Shown here piece by piece: positions 53,101 to 64,000 of a DNA stretch of 64,000 bases. The stretch comes from Cryptomeria japonica (taxonomy: Eukaryota > Streptophyta > Pinopsida > Cupressales > Cupressaceae). Position numbers and translations under genes: made by a program. Within the stretch, counting starts at the first letter, position 1. Each line of letters opens with the position of its first letter. The DNA is taken from positions 450,348,538-450,412,537 of the forward strand of contig NC_081413.1 of NCBI RefSeq assembly GCF_030272615.1, written 5' to 3'. Below the pieces are notes generated by a model, which worked only from the letters and a program-made list of their open reading frames with translations, made no database searches and was not told the origin of the DNA.

Positions 53101-56100
53101 GACATCTAGTAATTTCTCCAGCTCTGCTTTGACTAGCAATGCCACCTGTGGATGCATTTTCCTCAATTTCTGCTTTACTGGTTTTGCCCCCGGTTTAACT
53201 GTTAAATGATGCATTACTAAATCGGGGTCTAGTCCAGGCATATCAGCATAAGACCATGCGAAGTTGACTTGTCGTTCCTTAAAGAAGCTTATGAATTTTG
53301 CTCTCTCGGTCTCTGTCAATGATTGAGCCAAAAATATGTTGTGTGGAACCTCTGCTGTACCAATGTTTGTCTTTATAGTCTCCTCTACCAACATGGACGA
53401 TTTTTCCTCGTATGATGCTGGGAGAATGTCAAGCCTTCCATCTTCGGGCGCCTCAGAGAGGTTTTCACCCTCAGATACGTCCTTTCTTTTTACTTTTTTA
53501 GAGTCAGATAGTGCCACAGTGTGGTTTTTGCCATAAGACCCTTGTTTTGTTTTTATTTTCACATTTTTGCGACTAGAAGGCCCGACACCCTCACCAAAGT
53601 ATGCCATGTTATTAAGCTCTATGGCGTATCCTGCTTTATGGTCTCCAAGAGGAAGATCATCACGAATGCCAAGATAATCAACAATAGCTTCGTCATTTTG
53701 AAATGTATCAAGCTATGGTGGTCCATCCTGATCCCAGTCAATGAGTTGGGGGTGAACGAGGGGAAGATCTTGAGTGTTTTTAGAGTCCGCAAGGCTAATA
53801 GTGAAGATGTGGTTATATTCAGGTATGTCAAGATAGTCATCGAGGTCGTCAATGGCACTCTCCTCATCAGTTTCGATCGTGAGTGAGTCCAAATTATCAT
53901 CACTAGTAGCACCCTCAGGGACAGGTGTCCTCATCCTATGTGATCCTGACCTAGGGCCTTGAAACGAAGCTTGTGCGGGATCCTTATGGGTCGGTTCTTG
54001 ACCAACTCTGAATTTCTTGTAAAACTCCTCCTCCTCTGTAGGTTCATCTGGCTCTCTAAATGTCTCATTGAGTTCATAGTCGCTGGAGGATTTGTCCGAA
54101 CCCCATTCCCACTCATTGGAGTCTGTAGAATAGTCATCTTCTTGTTGAACTTCAGCCACTTTGACTCGCCATATCTGTTTTGTTCTCTTATTTTGAATCT
54201 TGGGATTTAGAAAACCAAGCCCCTTGGAGCGTTCCCTTCTTGTGGTTAGCTCAGGTTGTAGAGGCTCCATGACACCTTCTTTGCGTAGTCCGAGAGGACT
54301 TTTTCCATCATACCCGAATCTCTGTAGAATTTTGAAACCTTTGCCATAGTTTTCACAGGGTATTATAATTTGATCATGTGTATCATCTTCAGCGTCCTTA
54401 TATAGCATTTTATATAAACTTTCTTCCTCTAGTTCGCCCCATTTTTGAAAGACGGTAGGATCCCATTTGAGTAGCATGATGGAGATTTGCTTATTAGGAT
54501 GTGGCCTCCCATATTCCTTGGGGGAGTTCATGACTTGTCGTAAGAACATTGTTTGATTCAGAGTGTATTCTCCCATGCCTTTGTCTTGAAACTTGGCTCT
54601 AAGTTCACCTTGTTTGGATGTCGAGGGCTTTAATGACTCAGGATCAATATATGCTGAAGAAGGAGTAGCCTCACGATTGCTAGGAATAATAGTCTCAGTA
54701 TGTGATCTCAAGTTATTGCAATATATGAATGGATTTGGATCACCATTAACCGTTACCTCGACTCCATTATGAGGAAATTTTATGCACTGATGATATGTTG
54801 ATGGGACCGCTCTCATTTCATGAATCCATGGACGTCCTAGCAATATGTTATACGTGAGGTCTAGATCCAGGACTTGACAAATCACGTCCTTTGTGACTGG
54901 CCCTATTCTTAGTGGTAAGATGACTGTGCCCTTGGACGAATGCTCTTCATCATCATAAGCCTTAATAGTGATTTGGTTTGTAGAATTCACAGCTTTGTCA
55001 GAATATCCCAATTGTCTGATGGTGCTCAATGTACAAATATTAAGACCTGCTCCTCCATCTATCAGGACTCGTTTTATTCGGTGTTTATGTATGAAGGCTT
55101 CAATATGTAGAGGTGCATTATGAGGCTGACTTATGGAGGCGTCATCGGCTTCTGTGAATGTGAGGGAGTGTGGAACGGATAGGTATCCCACCATGGCTTG
55201 AAACTGGTCCACGTTTAGATCAGTAGGGACAGCAGTATCTCTCAAGGTTTTGTCAAGGACAGCTTTATGTGCAGGAGATATACGTAAGAGCTCAAGAATA
55301 GAGATGAGCACGGGTGTCTTCCCTAGTTGTTCTACAAGATCGTACTCGGGCTTAGTTGACGGAAGATTGGTATTCTTAGTAGAGGTACCTGGCAATGTGA
55401 TCTTACCTCGACGGGTTGTAACATGACATTCAGAGGTAGATGTGGACGAAGATCCCACACCTTTTAGGACAATTTTAGGTCGCTGAGGAGGATTCTCCGG
55501 ATTTTTATTTTTGATAGTAATGGTAGAGATATGATTGTCCATTGAGATTTGATTAATAGTGGAATCATAATTGTAAGATGTTCTGGTGTAATTGGCTTGA
55601 TCATCTGTGACTTTGCCTTTTCCCTTGTCATGTTTTGGGAATGGTTCCTTAAACACCTCATGCTCTTGGTTAGATGAATGTCCCTCAATCTCAATATCTC
55701 CTCTGTCAATGAGATCTTGTACAATGTTTTTCAATCGATGGCAATTACTTGTCTTGTGACCCTTGCTCTTATGAAATTCGCAATATTCATCATCATTCCA
55801 CCAATTTGGTTTTACCTTTGGTTCATATGGAGGAAAATCTGGGACCGTGATCACTTTGTTTGCTACAAGCTTTTTGAATACTGATTCAAGTGGTTCTCCC
55901 AATGGAGTGTACTTCCTTCGTGGTCTAGCAGCCGTTTGATTGTTCACTTGATTGTTGGTAGAATTTGATCCAGAAAAGATAAACTTTGGTCTCACTGTGT
56001 TGGCATCAACAACACCATCATTAACTGTGTTCTTGTTCTTGTTCCAAAATTTTGGTTTGTCCTTTCCTTTGAAGTCCTCTTTGTTTTCTTTGAATAGTTT

Positions 56101-57600
56101 GATAACTCCTTGTTCAATCAAGACCTTTTCTGTTGCTAGGCCCTTTTCAATGACATCCTTGAATGTAGACAAACAAGCTTTTCTGAGATCATAGCCAATA
56201 GCCTTGTTAACATTTTGTGTGAACATTTCCACCATTTGTTTTTGCGGGATCTCACAAGAGCATCTGCTAGCTAAGTTTCTCCATCTTTGTAAAAATGACG
56301 CAAAAGATTCTCCTTCTTTTTGTTTCGTATTGCACAAGGTAGTAACTGAGACATCTGTTTCAATGTTGTAAGAGAAATGTTGAATGAATGCCTCTGCCAA
56401 GTCGCCCCATGACTTAATACCGGGAGGTAATTGAGAAAACCATTCCATCGCTTGATCTCCTAAGCTCTGTGGGAACAACCTCATTAAGTATGTTTCTTCT
56501 GCAGCTACCTCAATGCAAGTTGTGAAGAATTGTCTTATATGTGCCTTGGGGTCTCCTCTCCCTCTATATTTGTCAAATTTTGGCGTTGTAAAGTGCGGAG
56601 GAAACGGAGGCATTGGAATGCTCTTATCAAATGGATAAGGGCATATATCTCTCATAGTATATGTGGGTTTTGATGTACCCATGTCTTCCACTTTCTTTTG
56701 TAGATCTCTAATTTGTTGCTCCAAATTATTTTTGGGAGGAGATGGGTTTCTTGTAGCATATCCCATGTTTGAAATACCCATTTGAGGAGGAGCTTGTTGC
56801 ATATATGGATGATACTGATCGTAGACATGTCCATATGGAGGTCTATATTGTTGCGACATATATGGAGCACTTGGCATAATTTCTTGTTGAGGGACTCCAT
56901 ATCTGTTTTGTGTATATAAACCATATTCAATAGGCCTTTCATTTTCCATTGTGTTGCCCCCAATTTTGACATGAGGTCTCCTTGTGTCAAAATTTTGAGG
57001 AAGTCCTTGAGTATCCATTTGTCTTGGTTGACCCATATCTTGAGCATGTGTTTGAGCATAAGGCCTCCATGATGGTCTTTGAGTGTAAGTATCATGCATT
57101 TGAGCTTGTGTATGTGGGATTGCCGGTTTCTGAAGCAAAACTGATGGTGACTCCGGCATCATATTATTTAGTCCTCCACTATTTGGTCTCCTTTGATCCA
57201 TGTGATGTTGAGTTTGTTGTGAAGGTCTACTTTCCATAAGTTGAGATAAGTCAAAATCATGTGGTATTTTAGCTCCACTTTGTGCCATCATGTTTAGGAA
57301 ATATTGACGATCTCTCCTCATTATCTCTTCAACCAATCTATTGAATTGAGGATCCATTATAGACTCTTGTATGTCTATTGATAGTATTGAAGAATTGTCC
57401 ACATTATCATTGTGTGTAGCGTTGTGTATAGCGTTTGCGCTTTCCATATTTGGATTGTGTCTATAAACATTCATGTCTGGTAATGTAGTGTGCTCAGGAT
57501 TGTAGAATACATCATTGTCATACTCATAAGAACTCATGTTTACGGACCCTTGAGCTTCTTTAGCTTTTCTCCTAGATTTTTGAAGACGGGTTTCAACCAT
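50101..57600 (-). pseudogene. R9 gag-pol polyprotein with two in-frame stops
   Basis: One frame of 2,500 codons from ATG 57600 (MVETRLQKSRRKAKEAQG) to the stop at 50101. Stops interrupt it at 53713-53715 (codon 1296, in the linker before RT) and 52816-52818 (codon 1595, where R8 has Trp in PWGTYCWNVMPFG). There is no frameshift. Domains: a long Gln/Met/Pro-rich N-terminus (1-310), gag capsid (about 320-520), knuckle CEFHKSKGHKTSNC, protease VLIDGGAGLNICT, G-patch-like YGKGFKILQRFGYDGKSPLG to GLGF, RT with KACPKDDFPLPNID and EDYVDDLLVKS, RNase H, a second RNase H with LYFDGSYT, and integrase with TDNGRPF then QAEASNK. The N-terminus is longer than in R8. Without readthrough no RT or integrase is made. 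Confidence 0.95.
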
Positions 57601-58083
57601 GAACTAGGTGTTTAGCAATATGTGAGAGACTTAGACAAAAATGACAAGAGTATGGAAGACCAAGAGTTGTATGGAATGTAAATGAATCTGAAGTTTACTT
57701 GCAATGTCCAAAGTGTAAGACCAAATATAGTAGAGTAGTAGAGTAGGTGTGACTTCCAAAGAGAGGATAGTTTCTCTTGATGAGGTAAGCTGACCTTGAC
57801 TCTAAGTAAGACCAAATGAGACCCAAAGGTAAGAAACCTTGATGAGGGACCACTTAGCAAAGTGTAGTAGTGTGTTGACAAAGTATGATGAGGACAAGCA
57901 AGTGACTTTTTGACTCAAGTTTAGACAAGTATGAATGTAAAATGAGATATGAAGCAATGATGGACTGTGTAAGACCTTAGAACAGGCTGAATGCTAGATG
58001 AAACCTGAAGAGACAACCTAGGAAGCTCAAGTATGCCGAAACTGATTTCTTTGTTTGCTTGGCTGTTAAACTTTTCAAATCCT

Positions 58084-58366
58084 GACACAGACGCCTCTGT
58101 ATACTTCACAGACGCGGTTTTAAGACACAGACGCTACTCTGTTTGACACAGACGTGATTCTGAGATTTTCCTGTTGATGTTTGCTGGGACTGTAACAGTT
58201 TTTTGCAATTGTGGACACAGACGCGCCTGTATACTTCACAGACACGGTTTCCAGACACAGACGTGTCTCTGTTCGACACAGACGCTGATAAAAACACAGA
58301 CGCTATTCTGTACTTCACAGACGCGTTTAACCGACACAGACGCGGTTTGAGCAGACACAGACGCGT
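58084..58366 (-). repeat. CACAGACGCG motif cluster 1
   Basis: About 12 copies of ACACAGACGC(G), several followed by TCTGT-type sequence that makes short palindromes with the motif. Spacers differ. The cluster is CG-rich against an AT-rich background. Confidence 0.8.
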
Positions 58367-59577
58367 TTCTGTAATCTCAGTGCAATCTTTCCTATCTGTG
58401 AATTTGTTTTGATGTGACCAAATCTGATTTTTCGACTGTTTTTCGTGACAAGAGGACACAGTGTTGATGACCCAATGTTTGCAAACTGTTTAGACTCCAA
58501 AAAGTATGTTGTTTGATGTAAAAAGTTTTTGCATACACTTGAAGACACAAAAGACACAATGTTTTGCTGTTTTGTCTTGATTGTTTGAATGTTTATCATA
58601 AGTCAAGCACAATTCTTATGGCTGGCCAGGACAATAATTGTTGATCCCACCTGGGGTTTTACCCCCGAGGCTACGCTATTCAGAGCGGATACTTAGATGC
58701 TTGACCTCACTGGCTCCACCCTCGGCACTCACTTCTCGGGTCAGCCAAGCATCAGTCCCCATGAAAACTCCCCATGGCGAACTTTGTATCTCTACTAAGA
58801 ACCGTATGTGTGTGGGCCGCTACCAGAGGTCCGACCTCCTGCCTCAACAACTAGAAGGATTTGGGCATCTAAAACAAAAAGGTGCTAGTAAGGGCATCCG
58901 CTCGTGTGGCCATACATGCGGCACTTTCAGCTCTGTAAATACAGAAGGCTCCCAGCCGGTAGGGGTTACGCCCTACAAATGATCAAATAAATTTGATCAA
59001 ACGGGTTTATGGGGAGACATAGTGTCGGTATGAACTAATCAGCACACGTTATTCATAGTTTTCACCATGAATACATTTGATTATAGTGGCTTGGAAGAAG
59101 ATGGCTTTTCTTTTGCTACCACTTGGGTCGTTCTCTTCTCACTAGTAGTCCTAATGACCACACGGGAAGACAGGCCCTCTAAAGAATAAACAAAAAGAGC
59201 CTATTGCTCAAGACACGAAAGACAATGGTTCAATTTTAGTGCACCAATTGAAGTGTTTGCTAAGCTATGAAACAAGGCACACAATAAAAATGACAAAACC
59301 CTAGCCAAGGCCCTGCAACAAAATTGTTAGTAGTTTGGGTTGTTTCAAATGATAACCCCTTCCTGCAAGCACACAAGTTAGGTAAATTTTAAGAAAACCC
59401 AAAAAGACTTTGTGAAAAGGGGCCTTCAACAAAAACGTATTTGCCTCCAAAGCAAGCTGCACAAACCAGGTTAGCTAGATCTGCAAAGGTTAGCCGAAAA
59501 TAAACCAGATCTGAAACCCTAAGTACAAAAATCCGAAAACCCGAATCGAAAAACTTGAAAAATTTGCAAAACAAAAT

Positions 59578-59838
59578 GCACAGACGCTGTTATACCAGAC
59601 ACAGACGCGTCTGTCCGACACAGATGCGGTTCTGTGAGTCGCAGACGTGATTGAAGAACACAGACGCCTCTTTACTCTGCAGACGCGATCAGATGGTTCA
59701 CAGACGCGATTAGGGATCACAGACGCGACTTTCGGAAACCTGCAAAAAAAATAAAAATGACAGAAACACAGACGCGATCCCAGATATCACAGACGCCTCT
59801 GAAATACAGAAACGCGATCCGAACACTCGCAGACGCGG
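59578..59838 (-). repeat. CACAGACGCG motif cluster 2
   Basis: About 12 copies, including CACAGACGCG, GCAGACGCG and ACACAGACGCGTCTGT, the last nearly a full palindrome. It lies some 120 bp from the primer site, so close to the start of the element RNA. Confidence 0.8.
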
Positions 59839-59935
59839 AAAAAAAAAAACCTAAAATGTCGTCGAAATCGTCTGATCTGCAACTTCAAAAATGCAAAAAT
59901 CTGCAAAAAAAATGTTAAATGCAAAGGGACAAGAG

Positions 59936-59955
59936 TCCCACCGGGCGTGCCAAAA
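59936..59955 (-). other. R9 primer-binding site
   Basis: On the minus strand TTTTGGCACGCCCGGTGGGA follows the LTR end. Read on the + strand it looks like the 3' end of a tRNA, ending GCGTGCCA. R3 has a near-identical site. Confidence 0.75.
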
Positions 59956-60396
59956 TGTATATGGTGAAAATGGATAACAATAAACAACAATATTGAAAGA
60001 CTAAAATGGATTCAACCACCAAACCCTAGCCTAACAATGAGCAAAGATCCACCATAACATATGAAGATAACCTAAGACAATGCAAATAACTCAAAATCAC
60101 AAAGATTATACCATCACATGTCCACTAGGGTTTTGATCTCCATTCTTCCTATCTCCATTGATCTTGTTTGATATGCTTGCTCTCAGATTTTTGTATGCAC
60201 AAGAGCTCAACAAAGAACGGAATGTGGTTGCAAGTAGAATTGTAGTGTAGCCAAGCTGCATGAAAGATCATTAGCATGAGTCATTAGGGCATTAGGGTTT
60301 GACAATGAAGAAAGCATCTCCTTAAATAGAAGACACAATATGAAATGGAGGGATAAGATTGAGAGGTGTAAAAAGGAGGTCGGCTAGGATTAGAGG
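59956..60396 (-). repeat. R9 5' LTR, truncated (441 of 791 bp)
   Basis: It matches 46248-46688 base for base apart from TG against TA at the terminus. The match stops after GATTAGAGG, where a microsatellite begins. Confidence 0.93.
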
Positions 60397-60605
60397 GTGT
60401 GTATACATGTATGTATATATGTGTATTTGTGTGTATACATACATACATACATACAGATACATATACATACATAAATATATACACATATATACATATAGAT
60501 ACATATATATATACACACATACATGCATGCATGCATACATACATACATATGTATGTGTATGTATGTATGTATGTATGTATGTATGTATGCATGTGCATGT
60601 GTGTG

Positions 60606-60672
<67 letters not shown>
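60397..60672. repeat. Compound microsatellite
   Basis: TACA/TGTA and TATA-type repeats, then TATG, then about 20 GT units and about 16 GA units up to 60672. It starts exactly where the R9 LTR breaks off. Confidence 0.97.
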
Positions 60673-60674
<2 letters not shown>

Positions 60675-63600
60675 CCTCCTCTGTAGAATTTGTCAATTAC
60701 CTTTTAGCAATTTGTGACTACTATTTTGTCCACAACCTATTATTTCTTTTTAAAATAACTCTCTATTATATATCTAAAACTCGCCTTCCTTGTTAGATAT
60801 TTATCTTTTTTTTAATTTCATTATTGACCTACAATATCTTTTATTACTCTCAAAATCAATTAATTTTTGAATATATAATTTTAAATTTTTATAAATATTA
60901 ATAATATTTGAATTTATATTGACCATTTATTAAAGAAATTAAAAGCCTATCAAGTACACCTTATCTATAAATATTACTTAAAATTTCTAAGTAAAAATAA
61001 ATAAACAACTTGTATTAATTTTTCCAATTGAGTCTCATCAAATTTTCAACTTTAACTTTACTCGATCAAATAAAGGACTTTGGGACCCTCCACCTCAATC
61101 TTTTTATTGAAGTAGGGTATCTATTAAAAATAAAAGAACAAAAATCAATCTATACTGAAATCTTAAAATGTTCATTAATTATGTAATAAAGTTCGCTTCT
61201 TTTGAGACGAAAAGAAAAGATTCGAATGATCGCATTTAAATATCATCATTAATATCGAAATACGTTGTATCTTAAAACGTGTTTCTAATTCACTTGTCTT
61301 TTTCCACAGCGATAAACATTCGGATTTCCGTCATTCACTTTTTCTGACAAAACTGTACTCATAATGTTCGGTGAACTTAATGTTTATTAATTATTTATAA
61401 TCTTCTTAATTATGCTGTTAATGACTCGCTTAATTATGCCGTTAATGTTGAAATATAAACACGCTTTTATTCATCCTACGAAGAGGACAATAAAAGCATC
61501 CTGGACTGTAAAATAATCTGGCGTTATCTGGCATGTGGAACTTTATTCGATTTGTTTAACACGGCGTCCACTAAAAATGTCTAAAATTTGCAGTGTCCTA
61601 GCCGTTCTTTTTCTTTTTCATCTAGAAGTTTCTGTTTTTGGTTTCCCATAATTCCATTTTTCTTTCCTATTGTGAAGCAAGGAACTTTTGAGGGAATGTA
61701 AAAGCCACAAAGAAAATAAAATATTTGGATCTTTAGTCTGTTGGTGAAGTTGAAAGGTTCTAAATGGGTTCACCAGGATCAAGCCTTGCTGAGTGCAACG
61801 CTCCGACACCAGGATCATGCCCCGGTGGAATGGATACCATTTGGCTCTTTGCTGAAGGGGACCCCCCAAGGAGACCCAAAAAAAAAAAAATTATGAGAAC
61901 TTGATGTAAAATAAAAAGTGAAGGTATGTGGAAACAAAAGGAGGAATTAGTCATTTGGAAATCATAATTGTAAGTGTTTAACAAAGAAAGTAAATAGTAA
62001 ATAATAATATAGATTTTTAAGAGTTAGATTAAGTAATGTAATTCTATGAATAAATAAATTGTCACCTCACTAATCAACAAATTATAGAGTTTTTCTTTGC
62101 AACAAAATCATCCAAGGCATAAAAAATCTAGCAAGAGGTCAAGTAGATGGCCTACATGTAGAGCATTGAAATTTTTTTTTCTTGCTTTAAGAATTTCTAA
62201 AAGAATTTTGATGTAGTGCTTAGAGATAAAATTGGGAGCAAGATGGTGGAGCTCAAAGTTCAAATCAATTTTATATTGTCAATCCATAGGATTTATAAGT
62301 AATTAAGGGTTAAGACTTGAACAAGTGATGGATGTTAGAGTCCTTTGAAAGAAACATTGACATAAACTAGGATTATCTACTCTCTTCCACATTGTTTGAG
62401 TTATATATTGTACTATAATCCCTTATAGTTTCACTTTATTTTGGGCCCTTGATTTAATGTGCCTCTTCTTGGATCATTTCAACCTTTTTGGGCCTTATGC
62501 TATCAAATTGTTGTCATATGTCAAGATTGAGACTAGATCTTATGTCCCAGGTCCTAGTACTATACCGCAACCCTTTATAGTTTCTTTTTGAGTTCACTAT
62601 GGTGCCTAGCACCCTAATCCTAGTGGAATAGGGCACCCAATGCCCTAGTCCCTACAAAAGGGGCCCATGTTCAAATGTGTGTGAGTGTTGGTCCTCACCA
62701 TTTGTGATCAAAACTAGATATTTTTGTTTAACCATTGGAAATCGACCTAAATTGAGAAATACCTTGTGAACCCTATATAAGGTAATCCTTTATCATTGGA
62801 AAATCCTAATTCATTATTCATTATGTCATTCCAATTCAAGAGTCCCAATCATTCAAGAGAAGATTTAAGTACAAGTAGCATCAAGGTAGAACAACTTATC
62901 TTTAAGTATGATTTCATGATGGATTTTGTTATGATTTGTCATTTTATTGAATCAACACTTGAGGAGTTTTCTAAAGAGAATTGCATCACCACCATCATCA
63001 ATTCTAAGGTATAATCTTGTCAATTCATCGTTTCATTTATGATTTATCCTCTTTCCTAATAGGGGTGAGTTCTCTTTTACATCATCATTGTTGTTGTGGA
63101 GGTGGAAACACCAACATGGGATTTGAATTAGGCAAGCCCCTATATAACATAATATTTTCACTTCTTCTATCTGTGTAGGTTACAAATATGATAGCAAAGA
63201 GTTGTAGATATGCACAAAGTGGACTAAAACAAACAATCCCAAACTTTGAACAAGAAGAAACCCTTAGACTATGTTGATTAGCTCACTTGTCTGACACTTT
63301 GAGGTTGAATTTTGGAGGGAAATATCTACAGAGCATCCTAATCCAAAATTTAAAGCCTCAGCTAAAAAAGACACCTTCAAGACTAAGACACCTAGGTCCA
63401 TAGTCTGACACTTTTAGTTCCACATTTTAGCTACGAGTTCCTCTTTGCATCTTATTTTTAGATCTAAGATTTTGTGGTTTCTTCTAGTTCTATATCTTTC
63501 TATTTGTGATGAATCTTGTCAAATTTCTATCATTTTATGTAGTCATTACATATTAATCAAATCAAATCAAATCCAAAAGTAAAAATAATCATACACATAA

Positions 63601-64000
63601 TCCAACTCTCTTTTTAGAAATTGAAGTTGAACTTGTTGGCTATTCCTCCAATGATTGATGGTGATTTGTTGATTAAGATCTTAGTTTATGTCTGTATGCT
63701 AAGATCCCATTTCATCATATTCCAAACATTATTAAATTATAAGACTAGATACACATAACTAGTGGTGGGGGTGCTCAATTTGCTAGCCACATAATAAGGT
63801 TACTCCAATATTAAAGTCAAAAAAATCAAAGTCATGATATTTTCACTATATAAAATAAAGAAACAAGCTAACTTCATTTTAAAAAGAAACCCACTAGGAA
63901 TGGTAGTAGAATACCAAACCATGAGATTGATTTTTATAATAGACTTTTTTGGGAAAATTGCAGGGCACAAACAATAAAAATGTGATGTAAATATTGAAAT
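60673..64000. other. AT-rich sequence without an assigned gene
   Basis: No frame longer than about 85 codons and none with a recognisable domain. A short GC-richer unit with a poly(A) run lies at 61760-61891. The stretch 62440-62830 has repeated CCCTAGTCC/GGTCCTAG phrases and a TATA-like CTATATAAGG at about 62774-62783, so it could be a decayed LTR. No second copy exists in the window to test this. Confidence 0.35.
61760..61891 (+). repeat. Possible poly(A)-tailed short retroposon
   Basis: The GC-richer segment (GGTTCACCAGGATCAAGCC, CCCCGGTGGAATGG) ends in a run of 13 A at 61879-61891 and stands out from its AT-rich surroundings. Flanking duplications are not evident. On the minus strand GCATGATCCTGGTG and GCTTGATCCTGGTG form a short internal repeat with slight likeness to a B box. 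Confidence 0.25.

Larger units (their letters stand above)
57601..59935 (-). other. R9 leader with two clusters of a CACAGACGCG motif
   Basis: A 2.3-kb untranslated leader with no domain-bearing frame. About 12 copies each of CACAGACGCG-like 9-11-mers lie at 58084-58366 and 59578-59838 (+ strand reading), spaced about 17-25 bp apart with some wider gaps. Between them, 58640-58985 is GC-richer and contains short inverted repeats such as GTAGGG/CCCTAC. The part 59100-59200 has GGCCTGTC and GAACGACC on the minus strand, as in the R8 leader. Confidence 0.7.
46248..60396 (-). mobile_element. R9: Tat-lineage Ty3/gypsy element, near-complete, 5' LTR truncated
   Basis: The 3' LTR (46248-47038) and the beginning of the 5' LTR (59956-60396) frame a minus-strand gag-pol. 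The 441 bp that can be compared differ at only one position that I see. Gag-pol is in a single frame with two stops. The 5' LTR ends abruptly at a microsatellite, about 350 bp short, so the outer flank and target duplication are lost. The 3' region (47086-49884) is long and contains material on the opposite strand that R8 lacks. The primer site matches that of R3. Confidence 0.93.

Noticed and set aside
56652-57095. Minus-strand frame of 147 codons
   Set aside because: It overlaps the R9 gag frame in another phase and has no recognisable domain.
58638-58982. Plus-strand frame of 114 codons in a GC-richer patch
   Set aside because: It is antisense in the R9 leader, has no domain, and the patch is better explained as structured leader RNA.
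59936-59960. tRNA gene 3' end
   Set aside because: The sequence ending GCGTGCCA looks like a tRNA terminus, but no cloverleaf precedes it and it abuts an LTR, so it is a primer-binding site.
60284-60796. Overlapping frames of 72-145 codons on both strands
   Set aside because: They are translations of the TACA/GT/GA microsatellite and have no coding meaning.

Overview
This window is plant nuclear DNA made almost entirely of LTR retrotransposons. Nine elements or fragments can be resolved, five of them stacked inside one another. Plant-only families (Tat-lineage Ty3/gypsy with a second RNase H, Ty1/copia, a TRIM and a plant-mobile-domain ORF), the low gene content and long AT-rich tracts point to a large-genome seed plant. 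A gymnosperm is plausible, but the sequence alone does not prove it. I found no convincing host gene, tRNA, rRNA or CRISPR array.

Layout. R1 (1-3290, +) is the 3' part of a copia element: decayed RT-RNase H, then its 3' LTR. R2 is an older, heavily decayed copia pol, split into 3291-4465 and 44285-~44800. R3 (4466-44284, +, TSD aatat) is a non-autonomous gypsy element that splits R2. Its 5' LTR carries a solo copia LTR (R4, 4516-5513, -, TSD cttta) and a 371-bp TRIM (R5, 6169-6539, -, TSD tgatc); its 3' LTR lacks both and so serves as the empty-site control. R3 encodes only a Pro/Ser-rich, tandemly repetitive product with a G-patch-like motif. R6 (14146-42880, +) is a non-autonomous copia element inside R3. 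It has a truncated zinc-knuckle gag and a long unidentified second reading frame, but no protease, integrase or RT. R7 (20823-42669, -, TSD acaaa) is a decayed autonomous copia element inside the 3' LTR of R6. R8 (23077-39129, +, TSD gctat/gcgat) is a 16-kb Tat gypsy element inside the RT of R7. It has an uninterrupted 2,426-residue gag-pol frame, and its 1,817-bp LTRs differ at four places that I can see.

R9 (46248-60396, -) is a second Tat element next to this nest. Its gag-pol frame has only two in-frame stops. Its 5' LTR is cut off at a 276-bp microsatellite (60397-60672). The 3' region of R9 holds the most unusual material in the window: on the strand opposite gag-pol there is a plant-mobile-domain ORF (48009-48326), and directly before it seven 25-nt units fold as hairpins whose stem bases change together. 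From 60673 to 64000 the sequence is AT-rich and I can assign nothing with confidence.

How the parts relate. R8 carries every domain needed for its own movement. R3 and R9 share with it leader blocks, a block after the pol stop and a hairpin overlapping the polypurine tract. This fits R8-like machinery mobilising R3-like and R9-like partners. R6 shares its 3' UTR and LTR design with R1, so an R1-like copia element is its likely helper. The nesting gives the insertion order R2, R3, R6, R7, R8, from oldest to youngest.
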